Shown: positions 1 to 7,881, counted from the first letter of the stretch. The stretch is DNA of 23,032 nucleotides from Candidatus Falkowbacteria bacterium RIFOXYC2_FULL_48_21 (GCA_001778275.1 MFGM01000027.1:6819-29850); one strand, 5' to 3'. The notes: a model not told the origin generated them from the sequence alone. Numbers and translations: made by a program.

Positions 1-2
1 AG

Positions 3-1124
3 GTTTACCTGCCGGAAGTGAGCGCGAAGTTGCGAGGGGCGGCCGATGCCCAGGTGGCAAACATTCTGGCCGCGGCCAAGGGAACGATTGAGGACAAGCA
101 GAAGATGCAGCTCAAGATTGAGCAACTTGGCCTCAAGATCCAGCAGGACGCGGCATCCATGAATAGTGAGATTCTTGACACGAAGATCAAGGATTTCACC
201 ACCCGTTTGAAGAACGGAAAAGGCACCGAAGGCGAAGAGGTGGCCAAAGCACTGGTGGATTTGCGCGATCAGGTCGAGGATCTTGACCCGACACGCGTGG
301 ATTTCAAACAGGGCTGGGCTAGGCGGATAGCCAAGCACATTCCATTTGTCGGCGACAAGGTGGCGAATTATTTCACGCGGTATCAGTCGGCGCAGACCGT
401 GATCGCGGAAATTTTCGGCAACCTTGAGGCCGGCGGAGAAAAGTTGGCGCGCAACAATGTGATTGCGCGCGACATGCAGGTGAAGATGCGAACGGTCATG
501 GCGCAGCTCGAGGAGGTAATTTCACTCGGGCAGCTCATGCAGAAGTCAGTGCAGGCGGAGATCGAGAAGCAGGATCAGAATTCGGAGGATTGCAAGTTTC
601 TGAAGCAGGAAGTACTGTTCACGCTTCAGCAGAGAATCGTCGATTTGCAGCAGCAGCTGGCGGTAAACCAGCAGGGCATTCTGACGATGGCGATCATCAT
701 CGGCAACAACAAGGAACTGATCCGGGCGATCAATCAGGCCATGACGGTGACGCGTAATGCGTTGTCGGTGGCGGTGGCCACGGCGATTTTCCTAAACGAT
801 CAGGAAGTAATTCTGACGAAGATTCAGGGAATCAATGCGACCACGGTCGCAATGATGGCGCGTAATGCTAAGCGTCTGAAGACGCAGGGCGTGGATATTC
901 AGAAGCAGGCTTCGAGTATGGCTCTGGATATGAAGACGCTCGAATCGTGCTACGCTGACATCATCGGGGCCATGGATGACATCGCCAGTTTCCGCGAGAA
1001 GGCAATCGTGGAGCAGGCTGACAACATCATCAAGTTGAATGAGCTGAATGGCAAGGCCCGTGAATCCATCATCAAGATGGAAAAGGGCCAGGCGGCCAAG
1101 GAAGCCATGGGACTTGGTGCGTAG
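3..1124 (+). CDS. telA: TelA/KlaA-family toxic anion resistance protein, 5' partial
   Basis: The reading frame is open to the left edge, so the true start lies outside the window; the GTG at 18 is only the first internal start-like codon. The visible 373 residues are almost entirely helical and match the TelA family: a GEEVAKALVDLRDQVEDLDP segment (nt 231-290), then the family's FVGDKVANYFTRYQSAQ-like region and a long regular helical tail rich in Ala, Gln and Met. There are no membrane segments or signal peptide in the visible part, so it is probably cytoplasmic. TelA/KlaA proteins were named for tellurite and toxic-anion resistance, but their biochemical activity is not well defined. A strong hairpin terminator follows the stop, separating it from the ABC transporter genes downstream. 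The family call is firm; the substrate or stress it answers to is unknown here. Confidence 0.88.
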   Translation, partial: VYLPEVSAKLRGAADAQVANILAAAKGTIEDKQKMQLKIEQLGLKIQQDAASMNSEILDTKIKDFTTRLKNGKGTEGEEVAKALVDLRDQVEDLDPTRVDFKQGWARRIAKHIPFVGDKVANYFTRYQSAQTVIAEIFGNLEAGGEKLARNNVIARDMQVKMRTVMAQLEEVISLGQLMQKSVQAEIEKQDQNSEDCKFLKQEVLFTLQQRIVDLQQQLAVNQQGILTMAIIIGNNKELIRAINQAMTVTRNALSVAVATAIFLNDQEVILTKIQGINATTVAMMARNAKRLKTQGVDIQKQASSMALDMKTLESCYADIIGAMDDIASFREKAIVEQADNIIKLNELNGKARESIIKMEKGQAAKEAMGLGA

Positions 1125-1132
1125 TTTCACAC

Positions 1133-1175
1133 GTCCCGCGGCGAGCATCACTCGCCGCGGGACAAACATTTCGTT
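1133..1175 (+). terminator. Terminator after telA
   Basis: A perfect 13-bp GC-rich stem (1133-1145 with 1151-1163) with a 5-nt loop, followed by an interrupted T-rich stretch. It ends the telA transcript 8 nt after the stop codon. Confidence 0.85.
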
Positions 1176-1218
1176 TTTGTTTCTAGGGCAACAACAATCC
1201 ATAGGAGGATAAAAGCCC

Positions 1219-2376
1219 ATGAAGAAGATCATCATGTTTGCAGTGCTGGCAGTGGCAATGGCGTTCGCAGTTTCTTGCGCGAAGGAAGAGGGCAAGAAGG
1301 TGGACGTGGAGAAGGTGGTGAAGGCTCCGGTCGAGGCGGCGAAGGTGCCGGACGCGGAAAAGCCCGTGGCCGAGATTCCTGCGGATCCGAACACGGAGTA
1401 CGTAGTTGGTAAGTCGATCTATACCGGCTGGGCCCCTTGGTGGTATATCGAGGAATCCGGGATCAAGGCGAAGTGGGAAGCGAAGTACGGGATCAAGATC
1501 AAGTTTAAGCAGTTCGATTACGTCCCGTCTATCCTAGCCTACAGCAATGTTGACGGCGCAGTACATGCCTGCGTCATGACGAACATGGATGCGCTCGCTA
1601 TGCCGGCGCTCGGCGGGATTGATTCCGAGGTAATCATTGTCGGCGATTACTCGAACGGCAATGATGGCCTTGTAGCGCGGCAGGTTTCCAAGGTAAGCGA
1701 ACTGGCCGGACACAATATTTATCTGGTTGACGGTTCAGTGTCGATTTTCTTGGTGTATCGCGCATTGATGATGGAAGGAAATGGTCTAAAGGTGAGCGAT
1801 TTGACCTTCAAGAATGTTACGCTCGATTCGCAGATTCAAAATGTTTACACCAGTGATCCGGAAGTGATCGCGGCAACGTGGAATCCGATTCTGATGGGAA
1901 TTATGAATGAGCCGAATTCGAAGCTGTTATTTGACAGTTCGAAAATCCCCGGCGAGATTCTGGATTTGATGGTGGTCAAAACCGATGCCCCAACCGCGCT
2001 CAAGAAAGCGCTTGTTGGCATGTGGTATGACGCCATGGCCGATATGACGGCGCAGGGGCCAAAGCGGCAGGAGACCATTCAGGCTCTCGCGAGATCGCAG
2101 CAGAATAGACTGGAAGAGTATGAACAGCAGTTGAAAACCACGCGAATGTATTACACTCCGGCTGACGCGGTGGCGTTTACCAAGGCGCCGGAACTGATCA
2201 AGACAATGGATATGATCCGGGCGTTTTACTTCGATTTCGGTTTGCTCCCGGGCGCGACCAGCAAGGATCAGTTGGGAATTTCTTTTCCTGACGGCACCGT
2301 GTTGGGAAACAAGGACAACGTGAAGATTCGTTTCGTGACAACCTACATGCAGCTTGCCGCGGACGGCAAGCTGTAA
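1219..2376 (+). CDS. ABC transporter substrate-binding lipoprotein, urea/guanidine-carboxylase-associated type
   Basis: 385 aa. The N-terminus is a lipoprotein signal peptide: Lys-Lys, a hydrophobic core, then A-V-S-C with Cys20 as the lipidation site, so the mature protein should sit tethered outside the membrane. The mature domain is a NitT/TauT (NMT1-like) binding fold. Motifs such as YTGWAPWWY (about residues 71-79), TNMDALAMPALGG, GDYSNGNDG, SSKIPGEILDLMVV and a C-terminal YMQLAADGKL closely resemble the binding proteins encoded beside urea carboxylase genes (the TIGR03427-type family), whose operons are often under guanidine-I riboswitches. The ligand is therefore likely a small nitrogen-rich compound such as guanidine or urea; this is inference. 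The ATG follows an AGGAGG at 1203-1208. The gene has its own terminator, separating it from permease and ATPase. I saw no riboswitch in the 55 nt upstream. Confidence 0.88.
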   Translation: MKKIIMFAVLAVAMAFAVSCAKEEGKKVDVEKVVKAPVEAAKVPDAEKPVAEIPADPNTEYVVGKSIYTGWAPWWYIEESGIKAKWEAKYGIKIKFKQFDYVPSILAYSNVDGAVHACVMTNMDALAMPALGGIDSEVIIVGDYSNGNDGLVARQVSKVSELAGHNIYLVDGSVSIFLVYRALMMEGNGLKVSDLTFKNVTLDSQIQNVYTSDPEVIAATWNPILMGIMNEPNSKLLFDSSKIPGEILDLMVVKTDAPTALKKALVGMWYDAMADMTAQGPKRQETIQALARSQQNRLEEYEQQLKTTRMYYTPADAVAFTKAPELIKTMDMIRAFYFDFGLLPGATSKDQLGISFPDGTVLGNKDNVKIRFVTTYMQLAADGKL

Positions 2377-2383
2377 CTTACAC

Positions 2384-2421
2384 ACTCCCGGTCCCTGCTC
2401 ATAGGGGCTGGGAGTTTTTTT
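2384..2421 (+). terminator. Terminator after the binding-protein gene
   Basis: The hairpin pairs 2384-2389 with 2410-2415, with an inner CCCT/AGGG stem (2393-2396 with 2403-2406), then a run of seven T. It uncouples the binding-protein mRNA from the permease-ATPase mRNA. Confidence 0.85.
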
Positions 2422-2479
2422 GATTACAAATATAAACAAATATTTAATTTGATTTTTGAAAAATGGGGATTATTACGTG

Positions 2480-2511
2480 CCTACTTCCTACTCCCTACAA
2501 CCTACTCCCTA
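2480..2511 (+). repeat. Degenerate polypyrimidine repeat (CCTACTCC type)
   Basis: Imperfect tandem units built on CTACTTCC / CTACTCCC / CTACAACC. A similar tract lies upstream of rpmJ at 14857-14906. It is non-coding, sits between the binding-protein terminator and the permease promoter, and its function is unknown. Confidence 0.6.
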
Positions 2512-2538
2512 AGCCTATTTTAGCCAAAGCCGCGCCCA

Positions 2539-2567
2539 TTGACAAATTTATTTATTTATAGTAAATT
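2539..2567 (+). promoter_or_regulatory. Promoter for the permease-ATPase operon
   Basis: TTGACA at 2539-2544, a 17-nt spacer and TAAATT at 2562-2567. It predicts a transcript start near 2574 and a 40-nt leader carrying the AGGGGAGGAAG ribosome binding site. Confidence 0.7.
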
Positions 2568-2613
2568 GAATGGTCGATTGTTCTTTAAATTTGAATAAAA
2601 GGGGAGGAAGAAA

Positions 2614-3459
2614 ATGAAGCGCTTTATGACCGGATTTAGTGAGTTTTTCGGCTTGCATTTCAAGCCAAAATTGGTTTGGGCGATTTTGCTCGGCGCAATC
2701 CCGATTGTTTTACTGTGTTGGTCATATGCCAGCGAATCCGCCGCGAGGAAAGCGCACAATAAGGATGACCGTGTTTTTCCGACGGTTTCTGAAATGTATG
2801 AGCAAACAAGAATATATGTTTCGGAACCGGACATTCGCACCGACACTCCGTTGTTTTGGCATGATTTGAAGTACAGTATGAAGCTTCTGGTGATGGGGTT
2901 GTCGATTAGCGCGATTACAGCGTTCATCTTTGGTATTCTGATGGGAGTTTTTCCGTGGTTCCGCGCGTTGAATATGCCAATCGTAACGGTTTTTTCCATC
3001 ATTCCCGCTTTGACGATTCTGGCCATTTTATTTTGTGTGTTTGGCATTGGAGATACGGCGAAAGTGGCGCTCATCGTGATTGGCACCAGCTTTCTGATGA
3101 TGCGTGATACAGTTGCATATATCCGGGGGCTGCCGGAGGAACAGATGGTTAAAACGTTAACGTTAGGCAGGGGATCTTTTGCCTTTGTTACGCGCGTTGT
3201 TATGCCACAGGTAGCCCCGAGGTTTTTGGAAATGCTACGATTAAACTATAGTCCGGCGTGGCTTTTCTTGATCGCCTCCGAGGGCTTGGCGGCTGACTCC
3301 GGATTGGCGCATCGCATGTATCTGGCGCAGAGAACCAATCACATGGCGCTGGTTATTCCGATTGTGTTTGCCATCACGATGATTGCCGTTGCCATGAACT
3401 ACGGCACCTTGTTCCTAAACAAGAAGTGCTTTAAGTACTTCTGGCTTGGCGGGAAATAA
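2614..3459 (+). CDS. ABC transporter permease, NitT/TauT type
   Basis: 281 aa integral membrane subunit. Hydrophobic spans are visible near residues 20-40, 87-115, 122-140, 146-166, 215-230 and 247-268. The cytoplasmic coupling loop that docks to the ATPase (EAA loop) is present as EEQMVKTLTLG followed by a conserved proline about 17 residues later. The segment between the first two spans (residues 41-85, with VFPTVSEMYEQ) and the loop region resemble permeases encoded next to urea/guanidine carboxylase genes. A strong ribosome binding site (GGGGAGGAAG, 2601-2610) precedes the ATG. Its stop codon lies 10 nt before the ATPase start, so the two are translated together. It forms the translocation channel with the ATPase and receives ligand from the lipoprotein encoded upstream. 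Confidence 0.88.
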   Translation: MKRFMTGFSEFFGLHFKPKLVWAILLGAIPIVLLCWSYASESAARKAHNKDDRVFPTVSEMYEQTRIYVSEPDIRTDTPLFWHDLKYSMKLLVMGLSISAITAFIFGILMGVFPWFRALNMPIVTVFSIIPALTILAILFCVFGIGDTAKVALIVIGTSFLMMRDTVAYIRGLPEEQMVKTLTLGRGSFAFVTRVVMPQVAPRFLEMLRLNYSPAWLFLIASEGLAADSGLAHRMYLAQRTNHMALVIPIVFAITMIAVAMNYGTLFLNKKCFKYFWLGGK

Positions 3460-3469
3460 GGAGGCGCAT

Positions 3470-4336
3470 ATGAAAAAGTACATCTTGGACTTTGAAAATG
3501 TGCGCAAAGAATACGACGGCAAAGTGATTCTTGGCGACATTGATTTTTGTCTGGCGGAAGGTGAGTTCCTGACTGTGGTTGGCCCGTCTGGGTGTGGTAA
3601 GTCAACGCTTTTGCGAATGATCCTAGGGCAGGAGCGGCCGACCAGCGCGAATCGTTTTTTGATTGACGGCCGTGAGATTTCTCATCCGGATATAACGTGT
3701 GGTATTGTTTACCAAGGTTATTCGTTGTTTCCGCACATGACAGCTCTCGGCAATGTGATGTTTGGTCGGAGGCCGGAACTTGATTGCAAAGCGCATCGCA
3801 AAAAGGCCATGGAATACTTGGAGCGGGTCGGCATGGCGGAGCATGCGAATAAATATCCGGTGCAACTGTCCGGTGGTCAGCGTCAGCGCGTGGCCATTGC
3901 GCAAACGCTCATTGTTCATCCGCGCATCATCCTCATGGATGAGCCGTTCAGCGCACTCGACCCGATCACGCGTGAGAGTTTGCAGAAATTCATGCTGGAA
4001 ATCTGGCGTGACGCGAAAATTACGATTATTTTTATCACGCACGTTCCCGAAGAGGCATTCTTTCTCGGGTCAAGATTAGTGGGGTTGTCACAGTACTTTG
4101 CCGAAGGCATGATTGATAGTCCTGATGGCAATCATGGTGCGCGAATCGTTTTTGACGTGGAGGTGTCAAAGCTTGTGGACAAAACCACGCGCGATTTCAA
4201 GGCGGCCGTTCAGCGATTGAGGGATGAATGTCTTGAGGCCGGCTGCGTACGGCACGTGAAGAATATCATCCTCGAACATCCCGACGCCATCATGACGCTC
4301 ACATCGGAGCAAAAAGGCGAGTGTTCTCCCACGTAA
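3470..4336 (+). CDS. ABC transporter ATP-binding protein, NitT/TauT type
   Basis: 288 aa from the ATG at 3470, chosen because AAGGAGG (3458-3464) sits 5 nt upstream and overlaps the permease stop; an in-frame ATG at 3446 would lie inside the permease gene and lacks such a site. All nucleotide-binding motifs are intact: Walker A GPSGCGKST (residues 38-46), Q-loop VYQGYSLFPHM, signature LSGGQ (133-137), Walker B IILMDEP (153-159) and an H-loop His in ITHVPEEA. The C-terminal 70 or so residues after the H-loop form an extra tail without a recognised regulatory domain. It energises the permease encoded immediately upstream. A terminator ends the operon 8 nt downstream. Confidence 0.9.
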   Translation: MKKYILDFENVRKEYDGKVILGDIDFCLAEGEFLTVVGPSGCGKSTLLRMILGQERPTSANRFLIDGREISHPDITCGIVYQGYSLFPHMTALGNVMFGRRPELDCKAHRKKAMEYLERVGMAEHANKYPVQLSGGQRQRVAIAQTLIVHPRIILMDEPFSALDPITRESLQKFMLEIWRDAKITIIFITHVPEEAFFLGSRLVGLSQYFAEGMIDSPDGNHGARIVFDVEVSKLVDKTTRDFKAAVQRLRDECLEAGCVRHVKNIILEHPDAIMTLTSEQKGECSPT

Positions 4337-4344
4337 GTTAACCC

Positions 4345-4379
4345 AGAGGTTTCCGTTCATACGGAAACCTCTTTTATTT
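4345..4379 (+). terminator. Terminator of the ABC transporter operon
   Basis: A perfect 12-bp stem (4345-4356 with 4361-4372), TCAT loop, then TTTATTT. Confidence 0.85.
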
Positions 4380-4395
4380 CGAATGAAACTTCGGT

Positions 4396-4553
4396 GCGCT
4401 GAAGCGCTGGAGCCGGTCGCACCTGTCTCGCTGAAGCGAGGTGAATACTGGGAAATAGCGAACAAGGCGCGGCGTAAGCCGCGCCTTGTTCGCTATTACT
4501 TTTAACCCCGCTTCAGCGGGATAGGGGCGATTCGTTCGCCCTGCTTTAGCAGG
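4396..4553 (+). repeat. Cluster of six hairpins with a 20-bp perfect central stem
   Basis: This gene-free stretch folds almost end to end. GCGC-TGAA-GCGC (4396-4407) and CTCGC-TGAA-GCGAG (4427-4440) are followed by a perfect 20-bp stem (4454-4473 with 4478-4497) capped by GTAA, a GNRA-type tetraloop. Then come CCCGC-TTCA-GCGGG (4507-4520), GGGCGA/TCGCCC (4525-4530 with 4536-4541) and CCTGCT/AGCAGG (4540-4553). The TGAA-looped and TTCA-looped hairpins have complementary cores, as in REP-like element clusters. It could also help end or stabilise the transporter transcript. Confidence 0.8.
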
Positions 4554-4577
4554 ATGAAGGATAAGAACATACGGGAG

Positions 4578-4605
4578 TTGCTTTTTTTGCCTTATCTGAT
4601 ATATT
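4578..4605 (+). promoter_or_regulatory. Candidate promoter for the small zinc-ribbon gene
   Basis: TTGCTT at 4578-4583, 16-nt spacer and TATATT at 4600-4605 with an upstream TGA (extended -10). Confidence 0.45.
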
Positions 4606-4646
4606 GAAGACATGTGATAACTTCCCCTAATTTCTAACCTTTTATT

Positions 4647-4880
4647 ATGGGTACAAAATGCAAAAAATGCGGCGCGCCAATCACGGGCTTTTGGGCCAAG
4701 ATTGCGGCGATAGCCGGAGTAAAACAATCTTTAAAAGATCCGGAAATGTGCAACAAGTGCGACAGTGAAACAGCTACGCCGGTAGCAACTCCGGTGGCAC
4801 CGGTTGAACAGCCGAAAGATTTGTTTGAAGCGGAAGTTAAACTAGAAGCGCCGAAGGTGGAGGAGCCGAAGCAAGAGTAA
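4647..4880 (+). CDS. Small zinc-ribbon-like protein
   Basis: 77 aa, family not recognised. Two CxxC knuckles, Cys5/Cys8 and Cys35/Cys38, suit one structural zinc site. The spacer between them holds a short Ala/Ile-rich hydrophobic stretch (residues 15-25). The C-terminal half (from about 41) is low complexity, rich in Pro, Val, Glu and Ala, and probably disordered. No Shine-Dalgarno precedes the ATG; the upstream bases are CTTTTATT, as in the housekeeping genes here. A strong terminator follows 16 nt after the stop, so it is a single-gene unit. Coding status is supported by the clean frame, conserved-looking cysteine pairs and own terminator; no function is assigned. Confidence 0.75.
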   Translation: MGTKCKKCGAPITGFWAKIAAIAGVKQSLKDPEMCNKCDSETATPVATPVAPVEQPKDLFEAEVKLEAPKVEEPKQE

Positions 4881-4896
4881 TTTGTTTACAAAAAAT

Positions 4897-4936
4897 ACGC
4901 CGCCCTTCGACAATTTTAGGGCGGCGTGTTTTTATT
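4897..4936 (+). terminator. Terminator after the zinc-ribbon gene
   Basis: A perfect 10-bp GC stem (4897-4906 with 4918-4927) followed by GTTTTTATT. An A-run on the upstream side could let it act on the opposite strand too. The 5' arm and loop contain CCCTTCGACAA, resembling the palindromic element inside mutS at 7671. Confidence 0.85.
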
Positions 4937-4965
4937 GTGAGGTAATTTGCGCACGTGAAGAGAAC

Positions 4966-4991
4966 AGTCCCATAGTCCAGCCTATGGGACT
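4966..4991 (+). repeat. 10-bp hairpin upstream of mutS
   Basis: A perfect inverted repeat (4966-4975 with 4982-4991) with a 6-nt loop in the 300-bp gene-free stretch 4881-5181. There is no T-run, so it is not an obvious terminator. Confidence 0.7.
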
Positions 4992-5056
4992 ACGCGCGCA
5001 TTGTGGCTGGTTTGCGAAAAGGTGATTTTTTTGATAAACTTATTTCGTAAATGAAA

Positions 5057-5092
5057 AAGCACCGCCAATGGACGAAACCAGTGGAAGTGCTT
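5057..5092 (+). repeat. Two-step hairpin in the mutS upstream region
   Basis: AAGCAC/GTGCTT (5057-5062 with 5087-5092) encloses a 7-nt pairing, one mismatch (5065-5071 with 5078-5084), and a 6-nt loop. It may be an RNA structure or protein site. No convincing promoter for mutS is visible in this region. Confidence 0.55.
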
Positions 5093-5181
5093 ATTCCTGT
5101 GCGTGGTTGAAGTATAGCAAATTGAATAAAAACCGTTAAATTTTTCTTTGTTGATTTTTTTGTTAACCCTTCTTGCTTCTT

Positions 5182-7845
5182 ATGCCGGAACTCACCCCAA
5201 TGCTCAAACAATACATGGACATAAAGGAGAAGTACAAAACCGAACTTCTGCTTTTTCGGTTGGGCGATTTTTATGAAATGTTCGGCGAGGACGCGAAAGA
5301 AGCATCGCGTATCTTGGATATTGTTTTGACGGCTCGGTGCCGTGGCACGGAACATGAAACGCCGATGTGCGGCATCCCGTATCACGCGCTCGGAAATTAC
5401 CTCGCGAAGCTGATCAAGGCGGGAAAACGCGTGGCCATTTGCGATCAGATGACCGATCCGTCTTTGCCGGGCTTGGTTCAGCGCGAAGTTACGAGAGTGG
5501 TTACGCCCGGCACCACGTTCGACGAGCTGAACCTGCAAAATAAAATCAATAATAATATCGTGGCCGTTGTTCTTGGCAAAAACGCGTGGGGACTGGCTAT
5601 TGCTGATTTGACCACCGGTGATTTTCGCGTGGCGGAAACCCCGCCCCTCGCGAGGGGCGGGGAAACGCCGGATTTTAATTTATTGAAAAATGAAATCTTC
5701 CGCTTCGCCACGGCCGAAGTGATCGTTAACGCCGACTTGTTCAACGACACGCGCTACCGCGATTTTTTGTTATCGCTAAGCAACGTGAACGATCATCATT
5801 TAACCATGTTCGAAAACGCGCGCGCGGTTTTGTTGAAGCACTTCGGTATGAGCAATTTAAACAGCTTTGGCGTTGATAATATGACGGCCGGCGTTGACGC
5901 GGCCGGATTGCTGTTGGACTATTTGAAGGAAACGCAAAAGGCAGAGTTGAAACACTTTACGAAAATTGTTCGCCATAACTTTGCCGATTACATGGCACTC
6001 GATGAGGCCACGATTCGCAATTTGGAAATTTTTCAAACCGCGTTCACCGGTCGATACGATGGTAGTCTGGTTTCCGTGATTGATCGGACGAAAACCAGTA
6101 TGGCCGGCCGGTTGTTGCGGCGTTGGTTAATCTTGCCATTGGTAAAGGAAGATAAAATAAATGAAAGGCTGACCGCGGTGGCGGATTTTAAGACTGACTT
6201 GTTGCTGTTGCGGAACTTGACGGAAAAATTGAAACAGCTGTCCGACCTTGAACGCCTACTTGGCAGACTTGGCTGCCGGCGCGGCACGGCGCGCGATTTG
6301 GTGGCTCTGAAAAAGAGTTTGCTGATTGTGCCGGAAGTGAAGGAACTGATTTGGGACAAGCAATCCATACGTTTGCAAAACTTGAACAAGTTTCTTGGCG
6401 ATCACGCGGAGCTGGTTAGTCTGCTGGAAAAAACAATTATGGATGAGCCGGCGGCCATTGTTAACGATGGCAATATGATCAAGGACGGCGTGGATGCCGA
6501 TCTGGACGAATTGCGAAAAATTTCCCGCGGCGGCAAAGATTATCTGATGCAGATCCAGACGCGCGAAATTGAACGCACCAAAATTAATTCGCTAAAAGTG
6601 CGTTTCAATAGCGTGTTTGGTTATTACATTGAAATCAGCAAGGCGAATCTTGATCAAGTGCCGACCGATTATATCCGCAAGCAAACGCTGGTTAATGCCG
6701 AGCGTTTTATCACGCCGGAGTTGAAAGAGTATGAAGAAAAGATTCTGGGAGCGGAGGAAAAAATTAAGGTTATTGAATATCGCATTTTTCAAGAAACGGT
6801 GGAAAAGGCGAGCGCGCACTTTGCCGATGTGCAGAGAACGGCGGAATCGCTGGCGGAAGTTGACTTGCTCGCGAGTTTTGCCGAGCTGGCGAATGAAAAT
6901 AATTATTGTCGGCCGATTGTCAACGCGACCGGCGTGATAAACGTGACGGCGGGGCGGCATCCGGTGATCGAACGATTTAACAAAGACCGTTATGTGCCGA
7001 ACGATTTGATTTTGGATCACGAAAAAAACGAATTCATTTTGTTGACCGGTCCGAACATGAGCGGCAAGTCCAGTTTTCTCCGGCAGGCCGCGTTAATTTC
7101 CTTGCTGGCGCAAATCGGTTCGTTCGTGCCGGCGGAATCGGCGGAGCTCGGCGTGGTTGATCGGATATTCACGCGCGTTGGCGCATCGGACAACTTAACG
7201 CAAGGCGTATCGACGTTCATGGCGGAAATGCAGGAAGCGGCGAATATCTTGAATAATGCCACGCGCGATTCTTTGATTATTCTCGACGAACTCGGCCGAG
7301 GCACTTCGACATACGACGGCGTTTCGATCGCGTGGGCGATCATGGAGCATGTTCATAACCAAGTCGGTGCGAAAACGATTTTTGCTACGCATTACCATGA
7401 GTTAACCGATATCGTCGGCCAGTTGGCACGCGCGGAAAATTATTGCGTGGCAGTAAGTGAGGATAATGGTAAGGTGGTTTTTTTGCACAAGATTGTTCGC
7501 GGCGCGACATCAAAAAGCTACGGAATAGAAGTGGCGAAGTTGGCGGGGTTGCCGAAGGAATTGGTTGAGCGAGCCAATGACATATTGGTGGAGCTGGAAA
7601 GTCGCAAGGAGTTGAAGTTGGAAGAACGCGCGGAGCAAGTATCTTTGTTCGGATTGAATCAGAAATTGGGGCCCTTCGACGCGCCCTGCTCCGAGTCGGC
7701 CAAGGGCGCAGGGCTTGCTCAGGGTGACAAACAAGAATTGGAAAGGATTAAAAAAGAATTAGAGGGAATTGACATAGAAAAAATGACGCCGCTTGAGGCG
7801 TTGGGAAAATTGGCAGAATGGCAAAAGAGGATTATTAAGCGATGA
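5182..7845 (+). CDS. mutS: DNA mismatch repair protein MutS
   Basis: 887 aa from the ATG at 5182; an upstream TTG at 5173 would add three residues but the MutS N-terminus fits the ATG. MutS clamps on mispaired DNA and recruits MutL. The mismatch-reading Phe-x-Glu motif is intact in GDFYEMF (Phe30, Glu32). The connector, lever and clamp domains follow, then the ATPase with Walker A GPNMSGKSS (residues 623-631; most MutS have GPNMGGKST), Walker B LIILDELGRG (698-707) and ATHYHEL. Length is ordinary for the family. Two palindromic repeat-like DNA segments lie inside the frame, encoding about residues 153-160 and 831-848. No Shine-Dalgarno sequence is visible. It pairs functionally with mutL 4.3 kb downstream. 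Confidence 0.97.
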   Translation: MPELTPMLKQYMDIKEKYKTELLLFRLGDFYEMFGEDAKEASRILDIVLTARCRGTEHETPMCGIPYHALGNYLAKLIKAGKRVAICDQMTDPSLPGLVQREVTRVVTPGTTFDELNLQNKINNNIVAVVLGKNAWGLAIADLTTGDFRVAETPPLARGGETPDFNLLKNEIFRFATAEVIVNADLFNDTRYRDFLLSLSNVNDHHLTMFENARAVLLKHFGMSNLNSFGVDNMTAGVDAAGLLLDYLKETQKAELKHFTKIVRHNFADYMALDEATIRNLEIFQTAFTGRYDGSLVSVIDRTKTSMAGRLLRRWLILPLVKEDKINERLTAVADFKTDLLLLRNLTEKLKQLSDLERLLGRLGCRRGTARDLVALKKSLLIVPEVKELIWDKQSIRLQNLNKFLGDHAELVSLLEKTIMDEPAAIVNDGNMIKDGVDADLDELRKISRGGKDYLMQIQTREIERTKINSLKVRFNSVFGYYIEISKANLDQVPTDYIRKQTLVNAERFITPELKEYEEKILGAEEKIKVIEYRIFQETVEKASAHFADVQRTAESLAEVDLLASFAELANENNYCRPIVNATGVINVTAGRHPVIERFNKDRYVPNDLILDHEKNEFILLTGPNMSGKSSFLRQAALISLLAQIGSFVPAESAELGVVDRIFTRVGASDNLTQGVSTFMAEMQEAANILNNATRDSLIILDELGRGTSTYDGVSIAWAIMEHVHNQVGAKTIFATHYHELTDIVGQLARAENYCVAVSEDNGKVVFLHKIVRGATSKSYGIEVAKLAGLPKELVERANDILVELESRKELKLEERAEQVSLFGLNQKLGPFDAPCSESAKGAGLAQGDKQELERIKKELEGIDIEKMTPLEALGKLAEWQKRIIKR
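5639..5662 (+). repeat. Perfect 24-nt palindrome inside mutS
   Basis: CCCCGCCCCT-CGCG-AGGGGCGGGG is a perfect palindrome lying in the MutS connector domain and encoding TPPLARGGE. It looks like an in-frame palindromic element rather than conserved protein sequence. Confidence 0.85.
7671..7727 (+). repeat. Palindromic element inside the mutS 3' end
   Basis: It begins CCCTTCGAC and ends GCTCAGGGTGACA, a pattern I recall from dispersed palindromic repeats in many bacteria. The outer pairing is CCCT/AGGG (7672-7675 with 7721-7724) and an inner 7-bp stem joins 7683-7689 with 7708-7714. It is translated in frame near the MutS C-terminus. Confidence 0.7.
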
Positions 7846-7881
7846 CGTTTTTTGTTTAAAAATAGATAAAAACGGTTACTG

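Noticed and set aside
1164..1218. Guanidine-I (ykkC) riboswitch before the binding-protein gene
   Set aside because: Only 55 nt separate the terminator and the start, too short for the element, and no ACGR-type conserved motifs are seen.
792..1394. Long minus-strand frames opposite telA and other genes
   Set aside because: They are antisense shadows of well-supported + strand genes and show no protein family features or start signals.
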